Positions 35,740 to 46,697 of a DNA stretch of 64,000 nucleotides are shown one piece after another. This DNA comes from Lindgomyces ingoldianus. Its lineage: Eukaryota; Ascomycota; Dothideomycetes; Pleosporales; Lindgomycetaceae. Location of the stretch: NCBI RefSeq assembly GCF_010093535.1, contig NW_022985164.1, positions 1,008,869 through 1,072,868 on the forward strand. Direction: 5' to 3'. A program made the translations under genes and the position numbers. Below the pieces are notes generated by a model. It saw only the letters and a list, made by a program, of their open reading frames with translations. It had not been told where the DNA came from and ran no database searches. Numbering within the stretch: position 1 is the first letter of the stretch; every line of letters starts with the position of its first letter.

Positions 35740-36759
35740 TCAACCCTGCACGTAGGAAGTGTTAGTACTAGATATGATCAACGGCAGTGTCTAGTGATCA
35801 CTCGGCTTACCCTAGAAGCGGTTGACCCGTTCACGATGACAGGCGACTGGGCCTGTCCTATCACTGTTGTGTTCATGTCTAGACGAGCATTTATCGTCAT
35901 CCCCATGTGCTGCTTGCCGTTGAGATGTGTCGCGGCGCGATGTGCCTCCTCCTTCGTAGCGAATTTCGCCGTCGCGGCTCCGTTGGGTTGCCCCCTAGAA
36001 TCCTTGTGGAGTTTGTAATCAGTAGTGCGACCAACTGTGCAGAGAAGATTGAAGAGGTCATTTGGCGTGCACTGATAGCTAAGATTACTGATGAAGATAC
36101 CGCGAGCCTCCGTCAGCATTGCCCCGTGCCGAACATTCACGGGAATGCCGTTTGTGCTTGCGGAATACGTTGGTACCTGCTGAACTGAAGCTACAGGATT
36201 AGAGTAGGTGGGGGCCTGTGCATAGCTTGGGATCTGTGTATATAGCGGGTCCCACGAGTAGGCAGTAGGTACGGGATATTGTGGCACCACAGCACTATAC
36301 GCTCTAGGTATGGATTGACGGGTAACATCGGCCTGGACTCCAGATCGAGTGGGTGAATGACTTCGCTCAGACATGTCAGGGAAGTATGGCCCGCAATTGC
36401 ATTTCAAGAGTCGATAATCACCGCTAGTGCGTGAGGTCTTGAAGAGGTGAACCAGCAATCCTCGTGATATGGTATAGTGCTCTATAGTGTTGTTCAGCCT
36501 ATTTTAGGAGATACATCTGGGACATGATCTTCATACCATAGGCAGCATCCGCGTCGACCCTCTTTTCAAGCCTGACGAACCCTTGCATCTCCCCTTTTCG
36601 GGGCCCGGGCATGACTTCTGCCCACCCAGGCTGATGGTCGACAATCCTTCGGATATGGTCTTTGAACTCTTGCCAGCCTGATAAGAAAGGAGCATAGTGG
36701 CTTGGTCCTGATGCAATGAGCATGTAATTTTCACCTTCGGATACAGAAGAAGTTGGCAT
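35740..36759 (-). CDS. RRM-domain RNA-binding protein, 3' end uncertain
   Basis: Model: exons 36759-36537 and 36481-35811, and a possible terminal exon from 35745, giving about 299 aa. Intron 1 (55 nt, GTATGA donor, CTGAAC branch, TATAG acceptor) joins DADAAY to EHYTISRGLLVHLF. The C-terminal half holds a clear RRM: RGIFISNLSYQ (RNP2) and, 35 residues on, QPNGAATAKFATKEEAHRAATHLNG (RNP1 region). The N-terminal part looks like a second, degenerate RRM-like fold (EFKDHIRRIV, then GEMQGFVRLE). The middle is Tyr/Pro/Ser-rich (YPVPTAYSWDPLY). A strong second donor (AGG|GTAAGC) and an acceptor at 35746 bring in a TGA after one codon, whereas an adjacent frame stays open for about 40 codons. A role in mRNA binding is inferred from the domain only. 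The upstream M of the open frame at 36765 is TTG, so the ATG at 36759 is used. Confidence 0.75.
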
Positions 36760-38120
36760 ATTCAATATAGCCAGTCATTCATGAGAAGTCAGGAAACGGC
36801 CACGTCGATATCGCAGGGTAAAAGAGTATGTAAATGACTTGAAGCGAACAGCCTTAAGGGTTGAAAAACAGAGGATAGTGATAACTTCTGATAGGTAGTC
36901 TTAGTAGGATAGGTACCAGGAATGTATCGGTACTAGGAAGCAAGGGAGCGATCACTAGAGAGGAGGAACGTGGAGGGAACCTTTAAAGATATTTATATTT
37001 TAGTTCCATGGCGCCTCTAGGGTGTAAGGATATCAGTCTTCAAATCTTGCCGCTTGCACCTAGTAAGATGGCTGAAGGTCAGGATGTGCTCATAGACAGC
37101 CCTATGGGCTCTGATGGGTGGTGCATTGGAGGCTAATCCCGATTCCCGCAATTCTAGGCCATAAACACAGGTCTGGAACAAGGGCAAAGCTCAGCATGGT
37201 TGGACACTTCCACTTTCCGGAAGTTGCGGGATCTGAAAGCCCACAGCTGCCACTGACAGGGAAACATATGTGCAGCAGTGTTGTGCATATTTGGTCTAAC
37301 GAGTGGCGGCCAAGTCTGCCTAGGTGGACACGCATCCCCAAGTTACAAGGGGGGCTCATGAACGGGCAGCCCTCCTTCCCTGCTGAACATACAGCGCCCT
37401 CTCATAAGTGGGCTTGCGGGCGTGAGCCACCGCACCGACCAAAATTTGTTTGGAAAATGGTAGATTTGGAGGGAAACGCACTGACACGGGCGCCAACAAT
37501 CCGCCCATGAGAGGGCCGCCCTGTATAAAAAAAAGTTGGTTATGGGCCAATCAAGATTCAGTATTTTTCGAATTTAGACAGGGAGGGGGGCGGCTCGTCC
37601 ATGTTGCCCCCTTTGTGGAAATCTGTCCCGCGATTTCGGAGACGAGTCTGGCGCAAATCAAGGCTTGCAGCTTGAAGCCTTCAAGTAATCGATAGATCTA
37701 GGTTGGCTTCGAACAAGAACCCTGCGTGTCACAAGGGATTAACTAAGGCTTCTACCTTTATTCGGCAGTTAACTTAAGAATTGGGGTCGGGCTCGGGTTT
37801 TAAACACTGAAATTGATGCACTGCAATTTTAGGTAGGTCGTTTATGGCGTTTAAACAACTCCAGTTCACGGGAGCGGTCTCCGCATGCTTCTACTAACGC
37901 AGATGAAGGTCGTTAATTGAGGTAGCTTGTAAAGCCTGAATAGTCCGGCAGAGACAGTCATCTGTTTTCGGGTGTCGCCGAAGCCATCCCTGGCGTAACC
38001 TTTGCTTTTCCTCTGCCAATTGTGGATTACAAAACCAGTGTGGTTGGTTCCCACGTCACATGAGTCTGTTCTGTCCCCATCCGTGAGGAATTGTGATGCC
38101 ATCCACTCGGTCGGCCTTCG
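36760..38120. other. Intergenic with small fold-back repeat cluster
   Basis: Lies between the RRM gene start and the 3' end of the WD40 gene. The part at 37355-37526 contains related direct and inverted copies of a roughly 20-bp GC-rich motif; the rest shows no supported feature. Confidence 0.5.
37355..37526. repeat. MITE-like direct/inverted repeat cluster
   Basis: The segment 37389-37413 is an imperfect inverted copy of 37503-37526 (shared core ATACAG..GC..CCCTCTCAT..GGGC). The segment 37355-37373 (CTCATGAACGGGCAGCCCT) resembles the right-hand arm in direct orientation. Arms about 25 nt long enclose roughly 90 nt, allowing a fold-back hairpin. No clear target-site duplication was found. 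Confidence 0.45.
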
Positions 38121-39831
38121 TTATACATCTCTCCACACAATCAGCTTTTGATCAAACCCCCCACTAATGAGCCATTCTTCCGGCCTACTAGTTGACATGT
38201 CTGTAGAATCCCCTTTTACGAAACCGGCCCAAAGGCAGCGAATTTTGAATCCAGGAGCATGGCCCTCTAGACTCGTGATAAGTTTTCCCGTACTTGCTTC
38301 GAATCCTCGGATGACGCCGTCGTCGGAGCTCACATAAACTCCAGAGCCGTCCGGCCGCCAAGCTAATTTCGGTGTGGAATAGGCTGTTTGTGGAGCCAAC
38401 GTATTTATGCTTAGAATAATGGCGGCTTCCTCTCGATCCCTCATGATAAGATTTTCTCGGGCTTGTGACGCTTGAACGGTGGAGCTGAGCGTGTTGTGGG
38501 AGTCTATAACGGGCTCTAGGGTATTGTGTGAAGCGTAGTGGTCGCTGTCATCTACATTGGAAGCAGAGGGTCCGTTCGGTGGAACAAGGAGTCGCACGAG
38601 CAAGAGCTTCATGTGCGGAGTCGTAGATGTCGCGACGGCGACAAGAGATGGGTCTGATGGGCATAACTGGACGTCAGACGGACTAAATGCTACCCACGCG
38701 TTGCTTAGAGGTGCTAGATTCTGCTTTCCTAAAAGGGTGATTTCTGAGGTGGCTACACCTAGCGGAGGGACGGAGTAGTAATAGAGGAAGGTAGAATCTC
38801 TTCTAGACAGCAAGAGAATTGGAGATGAAACCATAGATGACTCAATGAACAAGATTGTCTCGGGGATGCTTGTTAGGCCTAGTGTTGCCACAGGTTCCCC
38901 AATTTTCGCAATACCATCGTCAGTGGCTTCAAGGCGATAAAGGTTCAGCTTTGAGTCCCACCCCGCGCTTGCGACAAGCATCGACAAACCGGTTGACCAC
39001 TTTGCGATCTTGACGATGTATTTAGAATGATCTCTTCTCTCGTCCAAGATTTGGTCTGCTTCTGTGTTGTATAGAAGCAACCGGCCAGACATGGAAGCAG
39101 TTAGGAGGTATTTACAATTCACTACAGTGAAGTCTAAAATTGGCGAGTCTTGAAAATGAGTGTAAGAACGGAGCAAGGAGAAACACGAAGGATCTGGCTT
39201 GATTAGGTTTAGCCGTCTGTCTGCAGTCGCGGTGGCGATACATTGCTTCGGGCCTTCAGTCCCAGAATCGTTGAAAGTGACCAGGTCCAATAGGTGAATA
39301 CTTAAGATGTTGGACGTGGTGGGAAGCGTATCCAATACTACGGGAACGGAGGGTGCTGTTACCGTTAGTGCATTGGTCGTTGACAATCAAAGAACCACAA
39401 CCTGGCCTTCGCCAGCCATTGCTGAGATTCTCAATTCCCAGCTTTTCGAAATTGAGACTAATATCGAAGGCCTTCTTTTCCTCCATGATTTGCTCAATTG
39501 TTACACCAGCGGACGCAACTCCTGCATCTGGCGACAGTCCGGCCTCCTCGATGAAGCTCGCCAATGTCTAGCGAAGCATTAGCTAGGTGCATGCTACGTG
39601 AAAGGAGACCTAGGGACATGCCTCGGTGTATCCATTCATCCTCAGAAAGCGAGCAACCAGCTCCGTGGCACGAGGCAACATCTTCCTGGAACCGAGAATA
39701 CGTTTGTCGAGTAGAAGAGTGAGTGATTGTGGCAATTCTGATGGGGTGAGTCCGGGTGTCAATCCTAACCACGCTAAGTTTTGGCGACCCTTGCCCCACC
39801 ATTTCGCACAACCTTCTTCCAAAATATTCAT
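38121..39831 (-). CDS. WD40-repeat protein with short N-terminal helical (LisH-like) region
   Basis: Model: exons 39831-39622, 39567-39402 and 39355-38121, 536 aa. The N-terminal 120 residues are helical (LPQSLTLLLDKRILGSRK, ATELVARFLRMNGYTE, TLASFIEEAGLS) and resemble the LisH/CTLH-type dimerisation ends of some WD proteins. After this the protein is a beta-propeller: weak WD-type blades such as CIATATADRRLNLI, YLLTASMSGRLLLYNTE, MLVASAGWDSKLNLYRL, GVYVSSDDGVIRGFEASTGKLITSLEGH and the last blade EEWLISGGFDQKLIVWRD, the best match. Intron 1 (54 nt) must use a GC donor (GAG|GCATGT), because the GT two bases on breaks the frame. Intron 2 is 46 nt. Fungal orthologues are uncharacterised. The gene is divergent from the SET-domain gene, sharing 237 bp. 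Confidence 0.82.
39568..39621 (-). other. GC-AG intron 1 of the WD40 gene
   Basis: Donor GAG|GCATGTCC, branch GCTAATG and acceptor CGCTAG|ACATTG. It joins NGYTE to TLASFIEEAG in frame, whereas splicing at the internal GT would shift to an unrelated frame. Confidence 0.82.
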
Positions 39832-40068
39832 CAACCTCACCGTTGCAAACCTCTTCCCCGCCAAAGTTCTTCTATTCTAGGCCAGCTAATCCCGAGAGGG
39901 GCGGGGGGCGCTTGCCGCTTCAAAAACTGCGGCACAGCTCTGCTGCCTTTTTTCTCTAGCCTTTCCAACCGAAGCGCGGAATTTGACCAAGACCAAAGGC
40001 ACGTGATTTCGGGCGACACCAAGGCTGCCTGTTCTTGTAGTTGACTTGCATAGACAGTGGAACTAGAA
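39832..40068. promoter_or_regulatory. Bidirectional promoter with CACGTGA motif
   Basis: The 237 bp separating two divergent start codons contains CACGTGA at 40000-40006, the core of Cbf1/bHLH-type sites. It is a candidate shared element, inferred from position only. Confidence 0.4.
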
Positions 40069-42008
40069 ATGCACAACGTCTTGAGCAGAAAGATTAAAGG
40101 GCTCGAAGAGCTTCAAAGGTGTTTACCCGACCAGCCATACAGCATAATCCTGCGGCTGAAGCTCGCGAAAGCATTCAAAGCATTGGGATACCCAGACCTT
40201 GCAGTTGGCGATGCGTACAAAGCCCTTCTACTCATTGACGAGGTTCTAGGCGAAGGCGAATACTATGAAGAGGCATTGCGGACGGCCAAGTCTGACTTGG
40301 AATCCATACAAGCAAACACTGCCCAAGATGCCTTCGAGGTTGAAGACCAAAATGCCGTCGACTGGGCAAAGACGTCTTGTTCTGAATGCGCGTACGCATC
40401 TCTCTCTCTTTTCAATTCTTCAACAAACTACCAGACACAACTTTTATATTCCCTCGTTAGCACTTCTAACCATCTGCGTCTGATTTCCACTAACCAGTTG
40501 AGATCAGCTGCTAATGGGAAATAGGTATGAAATCCTTGTAAGCTGTCTCATAGACTGCGGGTGTCTGCGAAGCGCTTTCAAATACAATTCCAGAGCGCTC
40601 CGGGAATTTCCCAATACCGACCATTTCAAGTCGTATCGAGAGATCTTAGCATTCAAAGTCAAGTCCTATTTCGAGGCCAATGGAGAGACACTCGATGTAG
40701 CAGATATCGAGGAGTATCCAGACAAAGGACTTGTCCGCCGCGAACTTTATCCATGGAACCACCATGAACCTAATAGGTTTTCACCGGAAACCATAAGACT
40801 TCTCAACGAGGAGATGAAAAGTGCTGGTCCGAAGCTAGAGGTTAAAGTAACAACCCTTCCTCTCCTAGCATCCTGGAACCCAACTTCGAGGTAAGCCAAT
40901 TACTAGTCAAAATAGACGCCCCCCTTTTTATTAAGACTCGCTCATATTGATTACAGTCAATCCAGCACTACATGTATCCTGAATGGGAAATTCAGCCAAG
41001 TTAAGCAGCTAGGAATTTTTGCCAAGGAGGAAGTATCTCCTGGTGAGCTTATTCTTCGGGAGAAATCATTGTTGACGGCAGTAGCAAGGCTCCACGAGTT
41101 TTACTGCGATGCCTGCAGCAAGAAGCTTGACGAAGATGCCGTTACGCTCACTTGCGATGACTGTAATGAAGTCTTCTTTTGCAGTGAAGAGTGCCTGGAA
41201 CTAGCTCAATCACAATACCACCCGGTTCTCTGCGGAGTCAGTTTCGAAAAGAAAGCCCGCCCCAGCGAAGCGCCGGACGTGTTGTATAGTCTCCTCCTCA
41301 TCCGCGCTATGGCTTTAGCAGAGGTGCAGGGCGCGCACCCACTCGATCTAAAGGAGGTACGCTATATATGGGGAGACTACCATGGTCTCAACCTCGATCG
41401 AATATCTTGTGTGGATAGTGAAGAATACCCCAAAGACCCTTTCCGATCAGTTCCCCAAACGCTACCGTTCTCCTTCAATCTCAATGTCTTAAACCCGCTA
41501 AATATCCTCTTGAAGATGGATGTCAACATATTTGAGCAGAGTCATCGATACGACACCTGGATCTTCAACACGCTCTATGCAAAGTTTCGGGGTCAGTAAT
41601 ATAGTTGCTTGTAATCATGCTCGGACTGCTAAAATTTGCGAAGGTACGGCATCTGCAGAACAAGGTCGCGATGGTCGCCCAGAGATCGGAGCTGTTCATC
41701 CTCTTTGGTCTTTGGCCAACCATAGCTGCAACCCTAATGTGACCTGGGAATGGCAAGGAAGCATCAAGTTTTTAGTTCGAGATAGTTTAGTGGAATGGAA
41801 GGGAGGAGAACCTAAACATCAATCAGGCCTGCTCGCCGGAGAGGAGGTGTTAAGTCATTACTGCGATGTCACACTTCCTGTTAAGGAGAGACGGGAGTGG
41901 GCTGCTGGAGCGCTGGGTGGTGAATGTGTATGTGCAAGGTGTTTGTGGGAGGAAGCCGAAGAGAACAAAGACAAAGATGACACTGCGAAACTTCAGCCTC
42001 GTGCTTGA
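40069..42008 (+). CDS. SMYD-like protein: TPR-type N-terminus, MYND finger and split SET domain
   Basis: Model: exons 40069-40391, 40525-40890, 40957-41591 and 41644-42008, 562 aa; introns 133, 66 and 52 nt. Residues 1-60 form TPR-like helices (LKLAKAFKALGYPDLAVGDAYKALLL). The SET domain begins near 235 (GKFSQVKQLGIFAKEEVSPGELILREKSLL) and is interrupted by a MYND-type zinc finger at about 280-321 (CDAC, CDDC, FFCSEEC, HPVLC). It resumes at GAVHPLWSLANHSCNPNVTWEW with the catalytic-core NHSCNP at about 467-472, then AGEEVLSHYC. The post-SET Cys motif (CVCARCLWE) follows, so all parts of a SMYD lysine methyltransferase are present. Substrate unknown: histone or non-histone lysines are both possible. 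Splice junctions restore SECA|YEILVSCL and FRG|TASAEQG. The ATG at 40069 is the first Met in the frame. Confidence 0.9.
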
Positions 42009-43907
42009 GGCACAGTAAAGCTCTTTTCGCGGACTTGCACCCTGCCACTGAGCGGGTATGTACCACCATCCCCGAGCATGTGCGATGACCTCTACAGTCA
42101 GAATCCAGAAGCCACTAACTCGGGACCCCATCTCGCCATAGGGACCCCATCTCAGGATAGAGCCTGAATCTCCGCGTCTATACACTCTTGTCAAGGGCCC
42201 TGACTTCATCTCAAGACTGTGGCCCGTTTTCAGGTCCTTGGCAGTCCAGAACACGAGTTGGTCACACTTGACCAATTCATATCCTTGCAGTACAAAAACG
42301 AATTGCACTTTTCTTGCTTCAGAAATGTCGCACACCTATTTTACAACTCGTTTCCTAGCACCGCCGTTTCCACAGTGGAAGACAGGCGTTGTTTGGCGAG
42401 GATATTTCCCCGACCCAATCACCAAGTTTCATGCTATCTTGACGCAGAGACAAAAAGCAACGGGTTTGTTTCTAGACTATTATCGATTCCAACGTGCATC
42501 GGAATCCGAGAGGAGGAAGGGCCTCTGAACAATACTTTAATTGCCTCAGGGAACGATTATCGGGACAAAAAGCGGTGAGCCCTCAGCTGGAGGAGTATCA
42601 CGTATTTCCCAACACTTTCTAGTACCATTGTCGAGACTTGGAGGGATTCATGCGGGCAACGCAGTGACATAGTTGATAAATAGGGGGCGTTGGACTGGCC
42701 ATGAAGTGTGGAGCTTGCTGCATGGCGTTGTGGGACGAGAGGGGAAGTGAACCGTATAGTCGACCGGGAGAGGATACACACGCGGATTGGATATTTGCAG
42801 GTGGCCGGGTTGGGGGAATGCGGGGCGCAGTGGAAAAAGCATTGGGATTGAGTGGAATACCGGTGCTCCGGAAGTTGAAATGTCATGCCTTCGTGTTGGG
42901 AACATTGCAACCAGGAGATATCTCGGGAGAAGCTTCCGAACGCAAGCCGTCTGTGTGATGATTGGAAGAACCAGAAAGGAGGGTCTTTCAAGAAGATTAG
43001 AGTACCTTTGGAGCAAATATCAACATTTGTACCTTACAAATTCGCGTGAACTGTCCAAGCCTCTCTACTCCAAAATGCAGGATCTTTGTATTAAGCTAGG
43101 AGAGAGGTCTGCTTTTGCCCTATTTAACATAAGTCTCCGTTGTTCACCTTAGCCCTCTCACACACGCCGAGGAAACCAATCCGGCATATCTTCAGACTCC
43201 CACAGTAGGGGTCGTTAATCCGGGCTCATTCTAACGCCCGAGCTTGATGAACTACTAGCTCTTGGCTATGACTCTATTCTCACCTCCTGCAAAGACCATT
43301 CACGAACATTCCTGAGCAGCACTTACTTAATCCTAACGTATTTTGTAATCTAAACAAACGGATAGGAGTTAGTGAAAGGTCGGAAGGATCTAGTCATTGA
43401 CTTCAAACCCGCCTGCAGTGACCAACTCCCTTGTAGCGTACATTAACACCATATATCAACTTTCCCATCTCCAGAAAACCCTACTCTTCACATAGTATGC
43501 ATGAATAGGCAGGCCAATAATACTTTAAGACGTGTACTTCGTCTCTATTCTCATTCCCGATTGTCTCTCATAAGCACATTAACTTCGTCGCAATCTCCGA
43601 ATCATACTAAGCGTCTACCCACTCATCTCATCTAGACATCTATGTGAACACTACTCGTACAGTAATAGTAGCAGCTCGCCATGGAAGGTAAGCCTAGCTA
43701 GCCGATGGGAAACTCGTGAACGCCATCGCTAGTGGTAGAAAGAGATCTAATGTCATGACCACCACATAACCATGCCGTGAACCATTAACCGTAAACCATA
43801 AAAATCCGGAACCCATATGCTTATGCGCAAACACTGAAAAAAAATATGCATGATAACAACCAAATAAAAGCTTTTTCGAGGAAGCGGAATGATGACAGGA
43901 GGGCAGA
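42009..43907. other. Intergenic between convergent genes
   Basis: 1.9 kb between the SET and DUF3433 gene ends. Plus-strand frames at 42.24-42.53 and 42.70-42.96 kb look protein-like but have no recognised domain or splice structure. A 13-bp GGGACCCCATCTC duplication lies at 42122-42153. Confidence 0.45.
42122..42154 (+). repeat. Short tandem-like GGGACCCCATCTC duplication
   Basis: Two perfect 13-bp copies start at 42122 and 42141. The second copy with its left flank (19 bp, 42136-42154) recurs with two mismatches at 53068-53086. Confidence 0.6.
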
Positions 43908-46697
43908 TTAGACAGACCCAGCCCAACTCCTCCGTCTCTGCTCCTCCCAGATAACGAGCTCTCGTCCGCTCCTCTCTCCTCCTCTCCTGACTCTATCGAT
44001 CCCCAGATGCTCGAGTCCATCTCTGCCAACATGGATGCCAAAGCCGTATTTGATCCTTCCAGGTTCGAGGACGCTATTGCGCTTCTCAGGATCAACCTCG
44101 TGATCCCGCTGCCTCTCTTTGCCCTTTCCTTTGCCCTTTTCATTGAGGAGCGTGGGATCGGTTGGGGAGTCACCGCGCAAGTTATCTCGGCTTGGACGGA
44201 CGAGGGCAGTGAGAGAGCGCGCCCAGGTTCGTTCTAGGTATGCGGATCCCATGAGACGGGTCACAAGCTCTGGTTTCGTTTGTGGGCGAGCGAAGGCGCG
44301 ATCCGTCAGGATTTGGGATTGATACACCCAAGAGATGACCTCTGCGAGTGTAGAAGATCGATGTGGTAGTGCACCACGACGACGACCAGGGAGCAATGCG
44401 AATATCGAAATGGTGTAGAGCGCGAGGAAAAAGCAGAGGGCGTAGTACCCGGGAAGATCAGCAGCTACACGGACGATGTCTGAGTTGGGGTAGTACTGCG
44501 TCCAAAAACACCCACCCGCTAAAACAGGCAGAGTAGTTGAGCAGAGAGAGACGAGGGAGAGGAAGGCAGGTTGAAAATGTCTGTTATCGAGCGCAGCGAG
44601 GGTTACGGAGATGGGGAGGCGGGATGAATAGTCGACGAGGAGTGAGGCTTCGGCTGTTGCCCCGCCTTTAGAAGAGAGAGCTATATATGGAGAAAGGGAC
44701 CGGATGGAGTAATCGAATGTAAGAATTACAAGGAAGAAGAAGTGACCGATGAGGCCGGGTATAAAAGAGTACAAAAAGTTGGAAGCGGAGAAGCCAGCAG
44801 AGTTTGTGCGAGCGTAAACTTGAGGCAAGAAACCAAGTCGAACAGCGCTGTTGACGAAGCTGACCACGAGATATGCGATAAGGAGTACGGTCGCCGTAAC
44901 GATCCAGGCAATGACGGAGGTGTCACGGAGGTACCAGGGAAGGTATTTTAGGCGAACGCCAGGGCTACGGATATCCATTCGGATTGAGAAGTCACCAGGG
45001 CGCTGTGTCCCTGGGAGCGGCGGTTCCGGGTAGGTTCTCTCAGGGCCTTTCTCTCGGATGCGGCCTTGTTCGATGGAATATCTCCTGGTTGCCCCGCCTT
45101 CCTCCCCAATGCCGTAGAAGACATCATTGGGTCGCTTTGTGGTGCTCCAATAGCCTAGTCGGTCCGTTCGACCCCCCAGGCGTTGCTTGAACTCGTTCTT
45201 TTCGAAGGTTTCGGAACCGTTGTAGTCGTTCATAATATTTGAGCGCTCGAGAAGTGCGATAATGTCGGCCAGAGATCGCGGATCCCACTTTAATCCCGTC
45301 CGTTTCCGAATGAGGAAGACGTTTAAAGCAATGAGTGCTAGGATTAAAAGTATGTAGAGAACAATAACGGTCCAGATTACGCCTTGCACGGCAATCCATC
45401 TCCAGACGCGATCATTCAGATCATACCGGACATTGAATGAACATGCAAGAAGTGGGATGGTCCAGGCAAAAAGCCAGAAGACTACAAAGCACGCTCCAAT
45501 CAATGGCTGGCTGCCCTTGAAATATTCAAGTTTTGGAAGGAGAAACTGCATTGGGTATAATTGCAGAAAAACCGCTTCCGAGCGCTGGTTGGGAGATTCT
45601 GAAGCCATAGATATGAACGGGACAATCCTTTGAAGGGCGATCTGGACCTGGAAGAGCCACATTAACATTACCATGCCGAGCATGGTGGGCAAGTATTCGA
45701 AGACAAAGTAGCGGTTGTCACCGAAGGATATGTAATTCCAGAGGCCAGTGCCATTGTTGCGATTCGAGTAGATGGCGGTAAAGATCAGGCAGGCAAGCAT
45801 TAGGAGGCAGAGGAAGAGGTATACGCCGAGCCATAGAGGTCGAAGGATAGCGGGGAGGAAGCGGAGGGGTGCATGCGTGAGAGACTCAGACGTAGGCTGG
45901 AAAGGGACGAAGATGTCTTTTTGGACTAGCGAAGTCAGCTTGTTACGCCAGTCAGAGGAATAGTGTAGCGCACCTGATGAGTCTCCCCTGCGACTAGACG
46001 CGTGTTTGGGAGGCTTTGGGGGCGGTTGTCGGGACATCCTCCGCTCCAGAGCCCGCTCTTGGTCCATGTACCCTAGCCCGTCGTCTGAGACGATGCGTTC
46101 CACGGGGTACTCTTCATCATGGGGAGAGGGGATCCGCGGGTACATGCGGGAGCCGCGCACCTCTTCGTCGCGGGTGAGTTGGTCGATAGCGAAGCGTATA
46201 TACGGCGTGTCATCCATGCCCGGGGTAGTGGCAAGTGACTCCGAGTCCATGTCAAGCCGAATTTTCGAGCGCTTGCTTTCCTGCGTCTCAGGCCTCTCCT
46301 CGACGATGGTGGATACCGAGGGCGATAAGAGATCTGAAGCTTGGAGGTGATGTCTGGGAATGCCAATTCCCTTCAAGGATGTCACTGGAGCTTCAATTTG
46401 TTGGAGCGAAAGCTCATTGCTTTGTGCGGGGGAGCGGTTGCGAGAAGGCGGCGTGTGGTAGCGGCCTGGTGTCGGCTTCGACTTATCATCACTCTCGCTC
46501 GAGGCGTGGTCGGACAGTGAGTAGTAGCCCTCGGAGGCGGTGATGCTCTGTTTTGAACCCGAGTGCGACAACTGCGGGCGGCTGACTACTCAGAGGAAAT
46601 CAGTTTCTGCAAATGCCAGCACACACTCATGGCGTCTGTCGAGGGAAGAAGGCTTACCGTTTGTGTGCTTGAGCTGGAATGGAGTCTCAAGGCTCAT
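43908..46697 (-). CDS. DUF3433 polytopic membrane protein
   Basis: Model: exon 1 46697-46658, intron of 72 nt, exon 2 46585-43908, 905 aa. The first 230 residues are Ser/Pro/Arg-rich and presumably cytosolic. Two similar membrane modules follow: one with helices around LGVYLFLCLLMLACLIFTAI, FEYLPTMLGMVMLMWLFQVQ, GACFVVFWLFAWTIPLLAC and a long hydrophobic VIVLYILLILALIALNVFLI; the second begins VIAWIVTATVLLIAYLVVSFV and continues to YYALCFFLALYTISIFALL. This duplicated arrangement, with the YLPTML and PLxxLS-type blocks, is the fungal DUF3433 family, function unknown. The open frame alone would start at a TTG, so the true start is supplied by exon 1 (MSLETPFQLKHTN joined to VSRPQLSHSGS). A possible additional 48-nt in-frame intron lies at 45926-45973, leaving the length at 905 or 889 aa. 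Confidence 0.85.
45926..45973 (-). other. Candidate in-frame (multiple-of-three) intron in DUF3433 gene
   Basis: GTGCGC donor after TCATCAG, CTGAC branch 11 nt before a GCTAG acceptor, exactly 48 nt with no stop. Either splicing or retention keeps the reading frame. Confidence 0.5.

Noticed and set aside
37419..37436. An 18-base stretch identical to part of the primate Alu consensus (GGCGTGAGCCACCGCACC)
   Set aside because: Flanking bases on both sides do not resemble Alu and the segment lies inside the local fold-back repeat, so chance similarity is more likely than contamination.
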